Part shown: positions 8,529 through 16,918 of the stretch, one piece after another
How the letters are laid out: every line of letters starts with the position of its first letter
How positions within the stretch are numbered: position 1 is the stretch's first letter
Translations under genes and position numbers: made by a program
DNA from: an uncultured Prevotellaceae bacterium
GTDB taxonomy: Bacteria > Bacteroidota > Bacteroidia > Bacteroidales > Bacteroidaceae
Reading direction: 5' to 3'
Assembly (NCBI GenBank): GCA_902800435.1
Contig: CADCEQ010000012.1
Span: 24,803-88,802 of the forward strand
Length of the DNA stretch: 64,000 nucleotides
The notes under the pieces: generated by a model
Seen by the model: only the letters and a program-made list of their open reading frames with translations
Told to the model about the DNA's origin: nothing
Databases searched by the model: none

Positions 8529-11027
8529 CTACTGTGCGGGCTTCATCTTGCGATACGACAGGAACAGTGCCAGCAGCACGAGCAACACAAGTACGCCTAA
8601 AGAGGCATAAGCTATGGTCTCGGTGGTGTCGAGCGACTTGGGGAAGAACGACAGCACCACCTTATGCTGTCCGGGACTGACGGTGAGGGCGCGCAGCACG
8701 TAGTCAACGCGGCCAACCTCAACCGGCTGTTCGTCGACGGTGGCAGTCCAGCCAGGATAGTAGATTTCGGAGAACACCACTACCCCACCCCGGGCCGACG
8801 TCACGTCGTAGGTCAGCTGGTTGGGCTCATAGGCTTTCAGGGTGACTAGGGCGGCCGAGTCGGCAGCCTGCTCGGCAACGGGCTTCAGCAGTTCGCGGAA
8901 CTTGGCATCGGCCACGGCTTCGTGGCGCAGGTCGAGCTTGCCGAGGGCGTCGAGCTCCTGGTTGGCATTGTCGACGAACTTCACCGAGTTGACAAACCAA
9001 GCATTGCCGAATCTATACGGATTCTCCACGGGCACGGTCTTACCGTCCTGCAGCGGCAGGATGAAGTACTTGGTGTTGAGCATGTTGAGCACGGGATAGA
9101 CGGAGTCGCCCTTCACCAGCGTCATGTCGCCGGCAGCCTCAGCCACAGCGGCAAAGGTCTGCTGCATCTCGGGCGAGATGTACGCCTCGATGAGCTCCTG
9201 ATAGCGGCGTAGCTTGGCGGCGTGGTAGCCACCGATGGACTTATGGTAGTAGGATGTCTCGTTCTCGTTGAACGTGTTCGAGGCGAGGTTCAGCACGCGG
9301 TAGTCGAGCGTCTTGTCGGCAAGGATAATCTCGTCGGTCTCGGTCTTGGGCTGCGCCTGTTCGCGCTCGTACTTGGGCACGAACATCGCATCGTTCAGGT
9401 AGCGCTTGTTCACCATCCAGAGGTCGATGAGACAGAGTGCCAGGAGCAGGCCGGCCAGGGTGACAGCCTTCAGCTTGCGTGCCATGAAGAGCACCAGGCA
9501 GACGGTGCCGATAAGAATAATAATGAACGAGCGCATGGCGTCGCTGGTGAACATGGCACGGCGCATCTCCGACAGGTTGGCCAACAGCGGGTTGAGCTGG
9601 TCAGCAGGGAACTGCGACAGGGCCTGCATCTCGCCCGACGAGACGTAGTTGCCAAAGAACACGTCGGGCATCGCCCAGAACAGCAGGGCTACGCAGCCCG
9701 TGAGGGCGAACGAGGCGACAACGGCCTTACGCAACTTATCAGTTTTCACTTCTCCGCTTACCACTTCCTTCAGTGCCAGCATGGCCAACAGGGGAATGGT
9801 AAACTCGGCGATGACGAGGATGGAGGCCACGGTACGGAACTTGGCGTACATCGGCATATAGTCGATGAACAGGTCGGTCAGCCCCATGAAGTTCTTGCCC
9901 CACGACAGCATGATGCTCAGCACCGTTACCGCCAGGAGTGCCCACTTCATCGGGCCCTTGACGATAAACAGGCCCAGCACGAAGAGGAAGAGCACGAAGG
10001 CACCCACATAGACGGGCCCCGACGTGCCGGGCTGCTCGCCCCAGTACTGGCCTATCTGCTGGTAGATGCCGACGTAGTTGTTGTCGGCGTGCTTCATCGC
10101 CGTCTTGTTCATCACCAGCGGCTGCGAGGCACCGCCCTTCACATTGGGTACGAGGAGCGTCCAGGTCTCGCCGATGCCATACGACCACTGGGTGATATAG
10201 TCGCGCTCCAGTCCGCTCGAGGTCTGGTTGGCATTGTTCTCCTTTACCAGCTCACTCTTGCCACGCATCGACTCCTTCGAATACTGCCACGTGTGGTAGA
10301 GGTTCGAGACATTGACCAACACGCCCACCAGACCGCCAACTATGCAGACGGCCGTGGCCTTCAGGAAGCGAGCCATCTGCTTCTGGCGGATGGCTTCAAT
10401 AAGGTAGGCCAGTATCATAAAGAAGATGACAAACAGATAGTAGTACGTCATCTGCACGTGGTTGGCATACACCTCGAAGGCCGTGAAGAGGGCCGTCATA
10501 ATCAGTCCCCACAGGTACTTACCCCTATAGGCCAGCACAATGCCCGCTATCAGCGGCGGCAGGTAGGCCAGCGCCCACACCTTCCAGATATGTCCGGCAG
10601 CAATGATAATGAGGAAATACGTGCTGAAAGCCCACATCACCGAGCCCAACGCCGCCAGATACCAGCGGAAATCGAAGGCACGCAACAGGAGGTAGAAGCC
10701 CAAGAGGTAGACGAACACATACCAGACATTCTCGGGCAGCCACAGGTGGTAGGCATCAACGACCTTTCCCAACAGATTGGTGCTATTGTACGAGGGCGCC
10801 GACTGGTAGGTAGGCATACCGCTGAACAAGGCGTTGGTCCAGCGGGTGCGCTCACCCGTGCGCTGATAATACTCCTGCTGTTCCTGTCCGGCCCCCACGC
10901 CTGCCGAGGCATCGTGACGGTAGAGGATGCGCCCCTCCGTGTCGGCGGGAAAGAAATAGGCGAAGGCCAGGACGGCAAACAACAATACGGCCACAATGTC
11001 GGGCACGAGTTTCTTCAGTGTAGTCAT
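8529..11027 (-). CDS. YfhO family integral membrane protein
   Basis: 832 aa polytopic inner-membrane protein. Hydrophobic segments begin at once (IVAVLLFAVLAFAYFF) and recur through about residue 560, then a soluble domain follows and a last helix lies near the C-terminus (LGVLVLLVLLALFLSY). This is the layout of YfhO proteins, related to GT-C type glycosyltransferases and linked to transfer of sugars onto extracytoplasmic polymers. I prefer the ATG at 11027 over one 60 bp upstream because the upstream codons run into the promoter palindrome. It heads the operon with fkp, the GSCFA gene and the yraN-like gene, so a role in surface glycan assembly with GDP-fucose is a reasonable inference. Confidence 0.85.
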   Translation of the reverse strand: MTTLKKLVPDIVAVLLFAVLAFAYFFPADTEGRILYRHDASAGVGAGQEQQEYYQRTGERTRWTNALFSGMPTYQSAPSYNSTNLLGKVVDAYHLWLPENVWYVFVYLLGFYLLLRAFDFRWYLAALGSVMWAFSTYFLIIIAAGHIWKVWALAYLPPLIAGIVLAYRGKYLWGLIMTALFTAFEVYANHVQMTYYYLFVIFFMILAYLIEAIRQKQMARFLKATAVCIVGGLVGVLVNVSNLYHTWQYSKESMRGKSELVKENNANQTSSGLERDYITQWSYGIGETWTLLVPNVKGGASQPLVMNKTAMKHADNNYVGIYQQIGQYWGEQPGTSGPVYVGAFVLFLFVLGLFIVKGPMKWALLAVTVLSIMLSWGKNFMGLTDLFIDYMPMYAKFRTVASILVIAEFTIPLLAMLALKEVVSGEVKTDKLRKAVVASFALTGCVALLFWAMPDVFFGNYVSSGEMQALSQFPADQLNPLLANLSEMRRAMFTSDAMRSFIIILIGTVCLVLFMARKLKAVTLAGLLLALCLIDLWMVNKRYLNDAMFVPKYEREQAQPKTETDEIILADKTLDYRVLNLASNTFNENETSYYHKSIGGYHAAKLRRYQELIEAYISPEMQQTFAAVAEAAGDMTLVKGDSVYPVLNMLNTKYFILPLQDGKTVPVENPYRFGNAWFVNSVKFVDNANQELDALGKLDLRHEAVADAKFRELLKPVAEQAADSAALVTLKAYEPNQLTYDVTSARGGVVVFSEIYYPGWTATVDEQPVEVGRVDYVLRALTVSPGQHKVVLSFFPKSLDTTETIAYASLGVLVLLVLLALFLSYRKMKPAQ

Positions 11028-11045
11028 AACTTGCAAGTTTTTTAC

Positions 11046-11095
11046 GTTTCTGCGTGCAAAGGTACGAAAATTTTCGTACCTTTGCACGCAGAAAC
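11046..11095. promoter_or_regulatory. 50-bp perfect palindrome holding divergent -7 boxes
   Basis: Bases 11046-11070 are the exact reverse complement of 11071-11095. Each half carries TACCTTTG: on the plus strand at 11077-11084, facing luxS (ATG 11145), and on the minus strand at 11064-11057, facing yfhO (ATG 11027). The two boxes are 12 bp apart, so each promoter's -33 region lies on the other's -7 box and two polymerases could not bind together. Confidence 0.85.
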
Positions 11096-11144
11096 CATAG
11101 AAAAAAGAATAAAAAAGGGAAATTCACTCTAAACAAGCAGTATT

Positions 11145-11639
11145 ATGGAAGTCATACAAAGTTTCACCATCGACCACACCCGCCTGAAGCCGGGCATCTA
11201 CATATCGCGCGAAGATAAAGGTTTTACCACGTACGACCTGCGTATCACCGAACCCAACAAGGAGCCTGCCGTGGCACCAGCCGCCATGCACAGCCTGGAG
11301 CACCTGATGGCTACGTGGTTCCGCAACTCCCGCGTCAAGGACGACGTGGTGTATGTAGGGCCTATGGGCTGCCTTACCGGCATGTATATCATCATGACAG
11401 GGCAATACTCGGTCGAGGACATGCGCCAGCTGACCATCGAGTGCTTAGAGTGGATTCTCACGCAGACGGAGGTGCCTGCCACGGAGCCGCAGACCTGCGG
11501 CAACTACCTGCTCCACGACCTGCCGATGTGCCAGTGGGAGAGCCGCCGCTATCTCGACCGCCTGCAGCACGACTTCCACTCGGAGTACACCCGTCTGCAG
11601 GTCACCCTCAGCGACGGCCGCCAGTTTGCCGACGCATAA
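11145..11639 (+). CDS. luxS: S-ribosylhomocysteine lyase
   Basis: Cytoplasmic metalloenzyme that cleaves S-ribosylhomocysteine to homocysteine and DPD, the precursor of autoinducer-2. 164 aa, the normal family length. The metal-binding motif HSLEHLMATWFRN and the catalytic-cysteine region GPMGCLTGMY are intact. It stands alone on the plus strand, reading from the palindromic promoter at 11046-11095, with a leader of about 50 nt. Its last 32 bp overlap the end of the convergent serpin gene. Confidence 0.97.
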   Translation: MEVIQSFTIDHTRLKPGIYISREDKGFTTYDLRITEPNKEPAVAPAAMHSLEHLMATWFRNSRVKDDVVYVGPMGCLTGMYIIMTGQYSVEDMRQLTIECLEWILTQTEVPATEPQTCGNYLLHDLPMCQWESRRYLDRLQHDFHSEYTRLQVTLSDGRQFADA

Positions 11640-13539
11640 CCACGCGGCCGTTCTCGATGTAGAGTCCCTTAGCGGGCGGTGCCTGCAGGCGTTGGCCGTT
11701 CAGGTTGTAGAGTTGGTCGGCAGCCACCGGCTGGTCGCCAAGCTCGGGCTGGTCGATGCCGTCAAACCCTCCCTCAACGGGACCATTGTGGCACGTGAAC
11801 GCACCGACGAAGAAGACGGCACCCGTCGATTGCTCGCTGATGACATAAAGGAACGGGCGCGTAGCGTGGAACATCTTAAAATATTGCGGCTCCATTCCTG
11901 TAGCTATATCAATGACAGTCACGGCTGCAGCCTCCGTGCCCTGCTCGTCGAGCTTGATTTTTGCCACCTGCTTCATCTGTCCGATAAAGGTTGGCACGTT
12001 GCAGATCTCCGGGAACTCTGCTCTAAGCGAGAATGCGGTAGGCATACCCAAGGCCGACATCACATCATTTAAAAGCATATCGGTCTTCGTCTCGAAACGC
12101 GGCAGCTTCAGGTCAACCGCCGCCGGACTCATCTTCTGGCACAGCAGCCCGAACTGTGCGGCTGTCGGCACCTGGGGCACTGTGTTCACAAGCTTCGAGC
12201 CTGTCAGCTTGGGCAGCAGGACGGTCATCGCGTACGCCCCGTTGCCGTATGGCAGCCTGACGGCCTGATAGTCGTCATCTTCAGCGTAGGCGAACTCCTC
12301 CATCTGGCGCATCATCGGGACTGTGGTCAATTCTTTCGTATAGCCAGCATGGTCGAAGACTTCCTCCATCGTATTCTTTTCGTCGAACTTGTTCTGCCAC
12401 ACGCCCTTGAAGTAGATGGCATTCAGCAGGTAACTCACGCTGCCGGGGTTGAACGTCGACTCGTCGAGCACCTTTTTGATCATCTGCTGCGTGTGGTCGC
12501 TGGCCCACTGGTTGATGACGTCCATCGTCAGTCCGTCGTGGAAGTCGCGCGTCTCGGGCTGGGCATCGTAGTAGGTGTTGGCCTTCTCCACGAACGAGGG
12601 TTTCAGCTGATACGGCTGGTTCACGAAGATGGTATTGGCTATCGAGACCTTGGTCGTCCCGTCGAGCGCGCCGCTTTCGGTCATCATCTTGCGGCAGAAC
12701 TGGTTGATGGCATCGGGCGAACCGACGTCGGCACCGCCCAGGACGGTACTGATTTCCTGCTGCGTCTGTCCGGCGGCGCCGTTGTTGAGCATCCCCAGGG
12801 CGTAGGTGATGCTCAGTGGTGAGAGAATGAGGTCCTGGCCACGGCTCACCTCACGCATCAGTCGGAAGGCGAAGTCGTTGTTCTGCTCCACCAGTCGCTG
12901 CTCGTCCTGTGTCAGCTCAATGTATTTGGGGGCATTGAAATCGGTTGCGCTGAAATAGTAGTCGCCTGACACATACTCAAACGACTCATAGTCGCAGATG
13001 CAGTCTGGCTCAGGTTCAAACAGCCAGTGTACCAGCCCTTTCCCTTGGAATCCGACACCCTCGACAGCTACAAATCCCAACGTATAGAGGCTGCCGTCGG
13101 GACGCACGTTCTGATAGCGGAAACGGCGAAACAGCTGTCTGTTCACCTGGATGGTCTCCTCAATGGGCGTCGCTTCGGGGAATGAGTTGCTGCCGAAATG
13201 CAGACTGACGTCAAACAGCAGGAAGTCCTTCTTGTCGCCCAGATAGTCGTACTGCCACACCCTGCCCTCTTCGTCTTCGCGGAAGGCACCATAGTAGCTG
13301 TTGGTGCCATTGCCTTGGCGGTACATCCTCAGATACCGCCACCCGTCGATGACGGTGTCGCCTCTCAGCGTATAGGCCACCGGCCACGTAGAAGTCTCGT
13401 GAGGGTTCTCGTAGTCCACGTCCTCAAAGTGGTGATACGTGTACCACCACGTCTTGCCTTCCTCCAGCATGGGCCGACGGTCGGCGGCACTGACGCTCAG
13501 AGCTGTCAGCAGCACAGTCAGTAATGTCTTCGTTCTCAT
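11608..13539 (-). CDS. Secreted serpin with N-terminal domain and T9SS-like tail
   Basis: 643 aa from the ATG at 13539 (an upstream TTG two codons earlier is unlikely). A signal peptide (LLTVLLTALSVSA) is followed by a domain of about 180 residues of unknown type, containing WWYTYHHFED and DGWRYLRMYRQ. The serpin fold spans about 208-590, with LILSPLSITYALGMLNNGAAG at its start, TEAAAVTVIDIATG as the reactive-loop hinge and RPFLYVI near the end. The small residues of the hinge (EAAAVT) fit an inhibitory serpin. The tail has LYNLNGQRL and GLYIENGRVV, T9SS-like. It starts 10 bp after the sigma-barrel gene, in one operon with the caspase-like protease. Target protease unknown; the scissile bond cannot be fixed by eye. 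Confidence 0.9.
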   Translation of the reverse strand: MRTKTLLTVLLTALSVSAADRRPMLEEGKTWWYTYHHFEDVDYENPHETSTWPVAYTLRGDTVIDGWRYLRMYRQGNGTNSYYGAFREDEEGRVWQYDYLGDKKDFLLFDVSLHFGSNSFPEATPIEETIQVNRQLFRRFRYQNVRPDGSLYTLGFVAVEGVGFQGKGLVHWLFEPEPDCICDYESFEYVSGDYYFSATDFNAPKYIELTQDEQRLVEQNNDFAFRLMREVSRGQDLILSPLSITYALGMLNNGAAGQTQQEISTVLGGADVGSPDAINQFCRKMMTESGALDGTTKVSIANTIFVNQPYQLKPSFVEKANTYYDAQPETRDFHDGLTMDVINQWASDHTQQMIKKVLDESTFNPGSVSYLLNAIYFKGVWQNKFDEKNTMEEVFDHAGYTKELTTVPMMRQMEEFAYAEDDDYQAVRLPYGNGAYAMTVLLPKLTGSKLVNTVPQVPTAAQFGLLCQKMSPAAVDLKLPRFETKTDMLLNDVMSALGMPTAFSLRAEFPEICNVPTFIGQMKQVAKIKLDEQGTEAAAVTVIDIATGMEPQYFKMFHATRPFLYVISEQSTGAVFFVGAFTCHNGPVEGGFDGIDQPELGDQPVAADQLYNLNGQRLQAPPAKGLYIENGRVVMRRQTGGRR

Positions 13540-13549
13540 AGTCAATTGT

Positions 13550-15094
13550 CTATTTAATGGTAATTCTTATGCCTAATGGTACGGTCACGACGAAGGGGTG
13601 CTCCGTCTGCCACGTCTCGACGCCGCTGCCATTGCGGAAGTAGTGCTGCAGACTCGGCTCGACGAAGAAGCCCACGGCGGGCGTCACGTCGTACTGCAGG
13701 CCGAGGCCCACGCCCGCCGACCACTGCAGACCGGGATGGAGGCGATCATGACCAGCCTCTACGACTGAACCGTTTATCACATAGCGGCTATCGAGGGTGG
13801 AGCGCAGCGGCAGCTGGAGCGTGACGTTGGCGGCGGCGTTGAGACTGAGCCTCGGCAACAGCTGCTGTCGCCATCCTGCCTGCAGCGGCAGACCAAGATA
13901 CTGCACGCGCTGCTCCTGCTGCAACTGGGCAAAGGTATTGCCCGAGGCCAGGCTCGACGACAGCCGCGTGTATTGCAGGCCGAGGCTCACCTGCCAGTGC
14001 TTGCCGAGATGGCGGCTGACGGTCAGCCCGACGGTGAGCGGCAGCCGGTGGTTGGCCACGGAGTCATAGACGGAGGGGTTCATATCCGGGTCGGCGTATG
14101 GCAGCTGCGTGTTGCCGCTGCTGCCCGTGCCGCTATAGGCCAGGGCTATCGCCCACTCGGAGGGGGAGGCGTGTGACACCGCCACACGACAGCCAACATC
14201 AGGGACTGTGGGACTGACGGTTGAGGCGGTGGTGTCTGGGACGGAGGTGTCGGCGACTGCTACGGCGGCGGCGGTGTCGGCAACGACGGCAGCGATGGTG
14301 GTGCTTGCGGTATCGGCGGCTACAACGGCGGCTTCCACGGTTGCAGCGTCGGCTTTCGCGATTTCTCTGGTGCCACCCATTCCCCTCCCTTGTAGGGGAG
14401 GGGTCAGGGGTGGGGTCAGTATCTTCTCTGAACCAGATGACAGACTCACCCCTTCCCCGGCTGCACCGTTATCCACCTGTTTCCCCGTCTCCAAACCATC
14501 TGCAGCAGGCTCTGTTTTCAACCAATGCCACGCCAACGGCAGCAGCGCCGCCACGAGCAGCAGCACCATAGGCCGCAGCCACCGGCGCAACAGCAGCTTG
14601 GCCCGCGAGAGCTGGGCCGACGACGTGTGAGGCTCGATGCCGAGCAGGGCGGCAATCTCCTGATGACTCATACCCTCAAGCACCGACAAGCGGAACACGC
14701 GGCGGTAGCTCTGGGGCAGGGCATCGACCAGGCGCAGAATCTCGTCGTAGGTGATGGGCATAGGCACGGGATCCACCACTTCCAAGGGGCGCTCCAGGGC
14801 ATCGAGCGACACCATCGGCTCCTGCCTATGACGCTGCAGCCAGGTCTGCGTCAGGTTATGGACTACCCGCGTCATCCAGGCCTCTGCCTTCGACGTGTCC
14901 TTCAGGTCGCCAATCTTGCTGAAAATCAAGAGGAACGCATCGTGCAGCAAGTCATCGACGGTGGCCTCGTCGGTCACGTAGTGCCGACAGACCCTGCGCA
15001 GCCGGTCGTACATCTTGGTGTAGAGCACCTCGAAGGCCTGCTGGTCGCCCTGCTGGCACCGCTCGACTATTTGCTTAACGCTCAGTTCCCCCAT
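13550..15094 (-). CDS. ECF sigma factor fused to a membrane segment and beta-barrel domain
   Basis: One 514-aa chain with parts that normally belong to separate proteins. Residues about 5-90 are sigma region 2 (VDDLLHDAFLLIFSK, AWMTRVVHN), and 115-172 are sigma region 4 with a helix-turn-helix (MSHQEIAALLGIEPHTSSAQ). A hydrophobic helix (PMVLLLVAALLPLAW) lies at about 175-190. A low-complexity Ala/Thr/Val linker runs from 195 to 305 and contains a partial palindromic element. Residues about 310-514 are an outer-membrane-type barrel (HLGKHWQVSLGLQYTRL, YDVTPAVGFFVEPSLQHYF). The reading frame is continuous with no sign of a frameshift. It starts 6 bp after the upstream gene's stop and ends 10 bp before the serpin gene. 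The inferred role is a sigma factor held at the envelope. Confidence 0.88.
   Translation of the reverse strand: MGELSVKQIVERCQQGDQQAFEVLYTKMYDRLRRVCRHYVTDEATVDDLLHDAFLLIFSKIGDLKDTSKAEAWMTRVVHNLTQTWLQRHRQEPMVSLDALERPLEVVDPVPMPITYDEILRLVDALPQSYRRVFRLSVLEGMSHQEIAALLGIEPHTSSAQLSRAKLLLRRWLRPMVLLLVAALLPLAWHWLKTEPAADGLETGKQVDNGAAGEGVSLSSGSEKILTPPLTPPLQGRGMGGTREIAKADAATVEAAVVAADTASTTIAAVVADTAAAVAVADTSVPDTTASTVSPTVPDVGCRVAVSHASPSEWAIALAYSGTGSSGNTQLPYADPDMNPSVYDSVANHRLPLTVGLTVSRHLGKHWQVSLGLQYTRLSSSLASGNTFAQLQQEQRVQYLGLPLQAGWRQQLLPRLSLNAAANVTLQLPLRSTLDSRYVINGSVVEAGHDRLHPGLQWSAGVGLGLQYDVTPAVGFFVEPSLQHYFRNGSGVETWQTEHPFVVTVPLGIRITIK
14370..14420. repeat. Partial palindromic element in the sigma-barrel gene
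   Basis: One arm of the GC-rich palindrome family: CCACCCATTCCCCTCCCTTG, TAGGGGAGGGGTC, then AGGGGTGGGGTC. It encodes TPPLTPPLQGRGMGGT at residues about 227-242, in the same frame as the 3' arms in murF-alr, fkp and dnaG. It sits in the periplasmic linker after the membrane helix. Confidence 0.85.
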
Positions 15095-15100
15095 CGTGGT

Positions 15101-16882
15101 TTATTTGATGATGGTCTTCCGTCCACCTATTATATATAGTCCGGGCTTCAGGCTTGTCTTGCTCACATTGCCCAGTCGCTGTCCGCTGAGCGTGTAGACG
15201 GTCTGCGGGGTGTCGGCACTGCTCCGCCTGCCACTCCCGACAGCCGTAGCTTGTTCACCCCCGACATAGAGCACCTGATAGCCGGAAATTGCAGGCACTT
15301 CAGTCTTATCAGGCTCTTCATAAGAAGCCACCATCAGTGCCCTGAAAGGCTTCTCCAAGTCGTCGGTGTCGAATTGACAGAAATAGCGGTCGTAGCTGCT
15401 CCAGCGGTAGAAGCCGTCGGGCGTGGTCTGCGCCAGTGTTGAGCCGACAAAGTCTATCTCAGCACCTTTGGCCACGGCAGGCCGGGTGGCCGGAATGGTG
15501 ACGTTCTCGGCATAGAACGCGATTGGCGACGGCAGCACCCGACTGATGAGATAAGGCTCGTAGGCATTGAGATGGTCGTCACTGACGGGCTCAAACAGCA
15601 GCAGGTCGCCATCATTGCCCCGATAGCGGCTGACGGTCAGCTCGGGACTGTCGAAGCCGACATCCTCCCCCGGCGCACCATTGACCGCCGTCAGCCACGC
15701 CCGCTGCGCGTCGAAGGGCAGCACGAGCGTGCCCGACCGGTAGCCATCGCCCGGAACGCTTTCCGGCGTATAGGTAAAGAGGGCGCTCTTCACCGTGAAC
15801 GGCATGGGACAATAGTAGTCGAAGTCTTCGTTCAACATGAAGTCGCGCCGTTCGTAGTCGCGTATCACCAGCCGGCTGTTGTCCAGTCCTCTCGGCACGT
15901 AGTCCATATAGTTCAGATAGTAGAGGCAGTTGGGGTTGGCCGCCGAGGCGTCAATCGTGAAGATGCCATTGATGCTATAGTTGCCGCGCAGGTCAACGGC
16001 CAGAGCATCGGCAGGCACCTTCAGCGTCATGCCGTCCTGCGGCAACTGGTGGACCTGGCCGTCGGCTGTCCAGTAGGTGTTTATGCCATCCTTATATACC
16101 AACGGAATCGTCACAATGGGTTGCCAGGCCAGTCGAACCTGCATTTCATTGCTGGCATTGTCACGCAAAGCATACGGGATGTCATAGCTGAAATTAAAGG
16201 TGACCGAAGCTTTTGGCCCTATTTCCCGGATCGTTTCATTGAACAGCGGCTCATAATGGGTGAACCCCGCCTCGGCTGTTTCCATGGAAAAGGTGACAGC
16301 ATCCATCAGCCCATCTTCTCCCACAGCAAAAAAAGTGTTGTCACGAATAGCGTATGGCTCCTCATTCTTAATGGTCACCTGACCGGCTACCCGCAGCTTG
16401 TCAGGCACCCCATAGACAGTCACTCCTTTGTCGTTCGTCTCTGACATATACAGTACGACATCGCACTTCACACGTGGAGCGACAAACGGCTTGATGTCAG
16501 CGGCGAATGATAACAACGGGGCAGACGGATTCCCCTTGAACACTACTGGATACAGTTCACAATCGTAATGTCCCGACTGCATGAAGCAGAGTTCCATGAC
16601 AATCTCTTTGGTCTCACCAGCAGGAATCGAGACCCAGACAGGCCGTATCCAGTCTTCCTGAAGAGAGGGGTCCTGGTAGTTGAGGGGCAACCAGTAGTCG
16701 CCATAGTCTTGCTCGCCATGATTAGTTACTTCTACGTGCAGCAACTGAACCATTCGGGCCATCATGCTTCCATCTAATGCCACTTTCCTGACTACCAGAG
16801 ATGAAGGGTCACTCGACGCACTGGCACACCAGCCTGTCAAGGCTGTCATGGCCATCATCAAAAATAGACACATTCGTTTCAT
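15101..16882 (-). CDS. Secreted protein with T9SS-like C-terminal module
   Basis: 593 aa of no family I recognise. A clear signal peptide (MCLFLMMAMTALTGWCASA) is followed by a long beta-rich body with no obvious catalytic motif. The C-terminus carries VYTLSGQRL and LKPGLYIIGGRK, which resembles a T9SS type A sorting domain, so a surface or secreted location is inferred. It lies 36 bp after the caspase-like protease stop and 6 bp before the sigma-barrel start, so all are probably one transcript. It could be the ligand, substrate or surface partner of the neighbouring signalling proteins; nothing in the sequence decides this. Confidence 0.75.
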   Translation of the reverse strand: MKRMCLFLMMAMTALTGWCASASSDPSSLVVRKVALDGSMMARMVQLLHVEVTNHGEQDYGDYWLPLNYQDPSLQEDWIRPVWVSIPAGETKEIVMELCFMQSGHYDCELYPVVFKGNPSAPLLSFAADIKPFVAPRVKCDVVLYMSETNDKGVTVYGVPDKLRVAGQVTIKNEEPYAIRDNTFFAVGEDGLMDAVTFSMETAEAGFTHYEPLFNETIREIGPKASVTFNFSYDIPYALRDNASNEMQVRLAWQPIVTIPLVYKDGINTYWTADGQVHQLPQDGMTLKVPADALAVDLRGNYSINGIFTIDASAANPNCLYYLNYMDYVPRGLDNSRLVIRDYERRDFMLNEDFDYYCPMPFTVKSALFTYTPESVPGDGYRSGTLVLPFDAQRAWLTAVNGAPGEDVGFDSPELTVSRYRGNDGDLLLFEPVSDDHLNAYEPYLISRVLPSPIAFYAENVTIPATRPAVAKGAEIDFVGSTLAQTTPDGFYRWSSYDRYFCQFDTDDLEKPFRALMVASYEEPDKTEVPAISGYQVLYVGGEQATAVGSGRRSSADTPQTVYTLSGQRLGNVSKTSLKPGLYIIGGRKTIIK

Positions 16883-16918
16883 ATCTTCCTTCCTTTATAT
16901 TATGGGGTTCATAAATTC

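Noticed and set aside
6224..8680. Very long open frame on the plus strand opposite fkp
   Set aside because: It is the mirror of a well-supported fkp in GC-rich DNA, with no domain motifs and with the repeat elements read as low-complexity sequence.
9222..11132. Long plus-strand frame opposite yfhO
   Set aside because: Antisense to a clear membrane-protein gene; it is His/Gln/Arg-rich without hydrophobic core or motifs and crosses the promoter palindrome.
13550..15094. Sigma-barrel fusion as an artefact of two frameshifted genes
   Set aside because: The frame is continuous through region 4, the helix and the linker with no stop or repeated motif, and both ends fit tight operon spacing; an assembly error cannot be fully excluded without reads.
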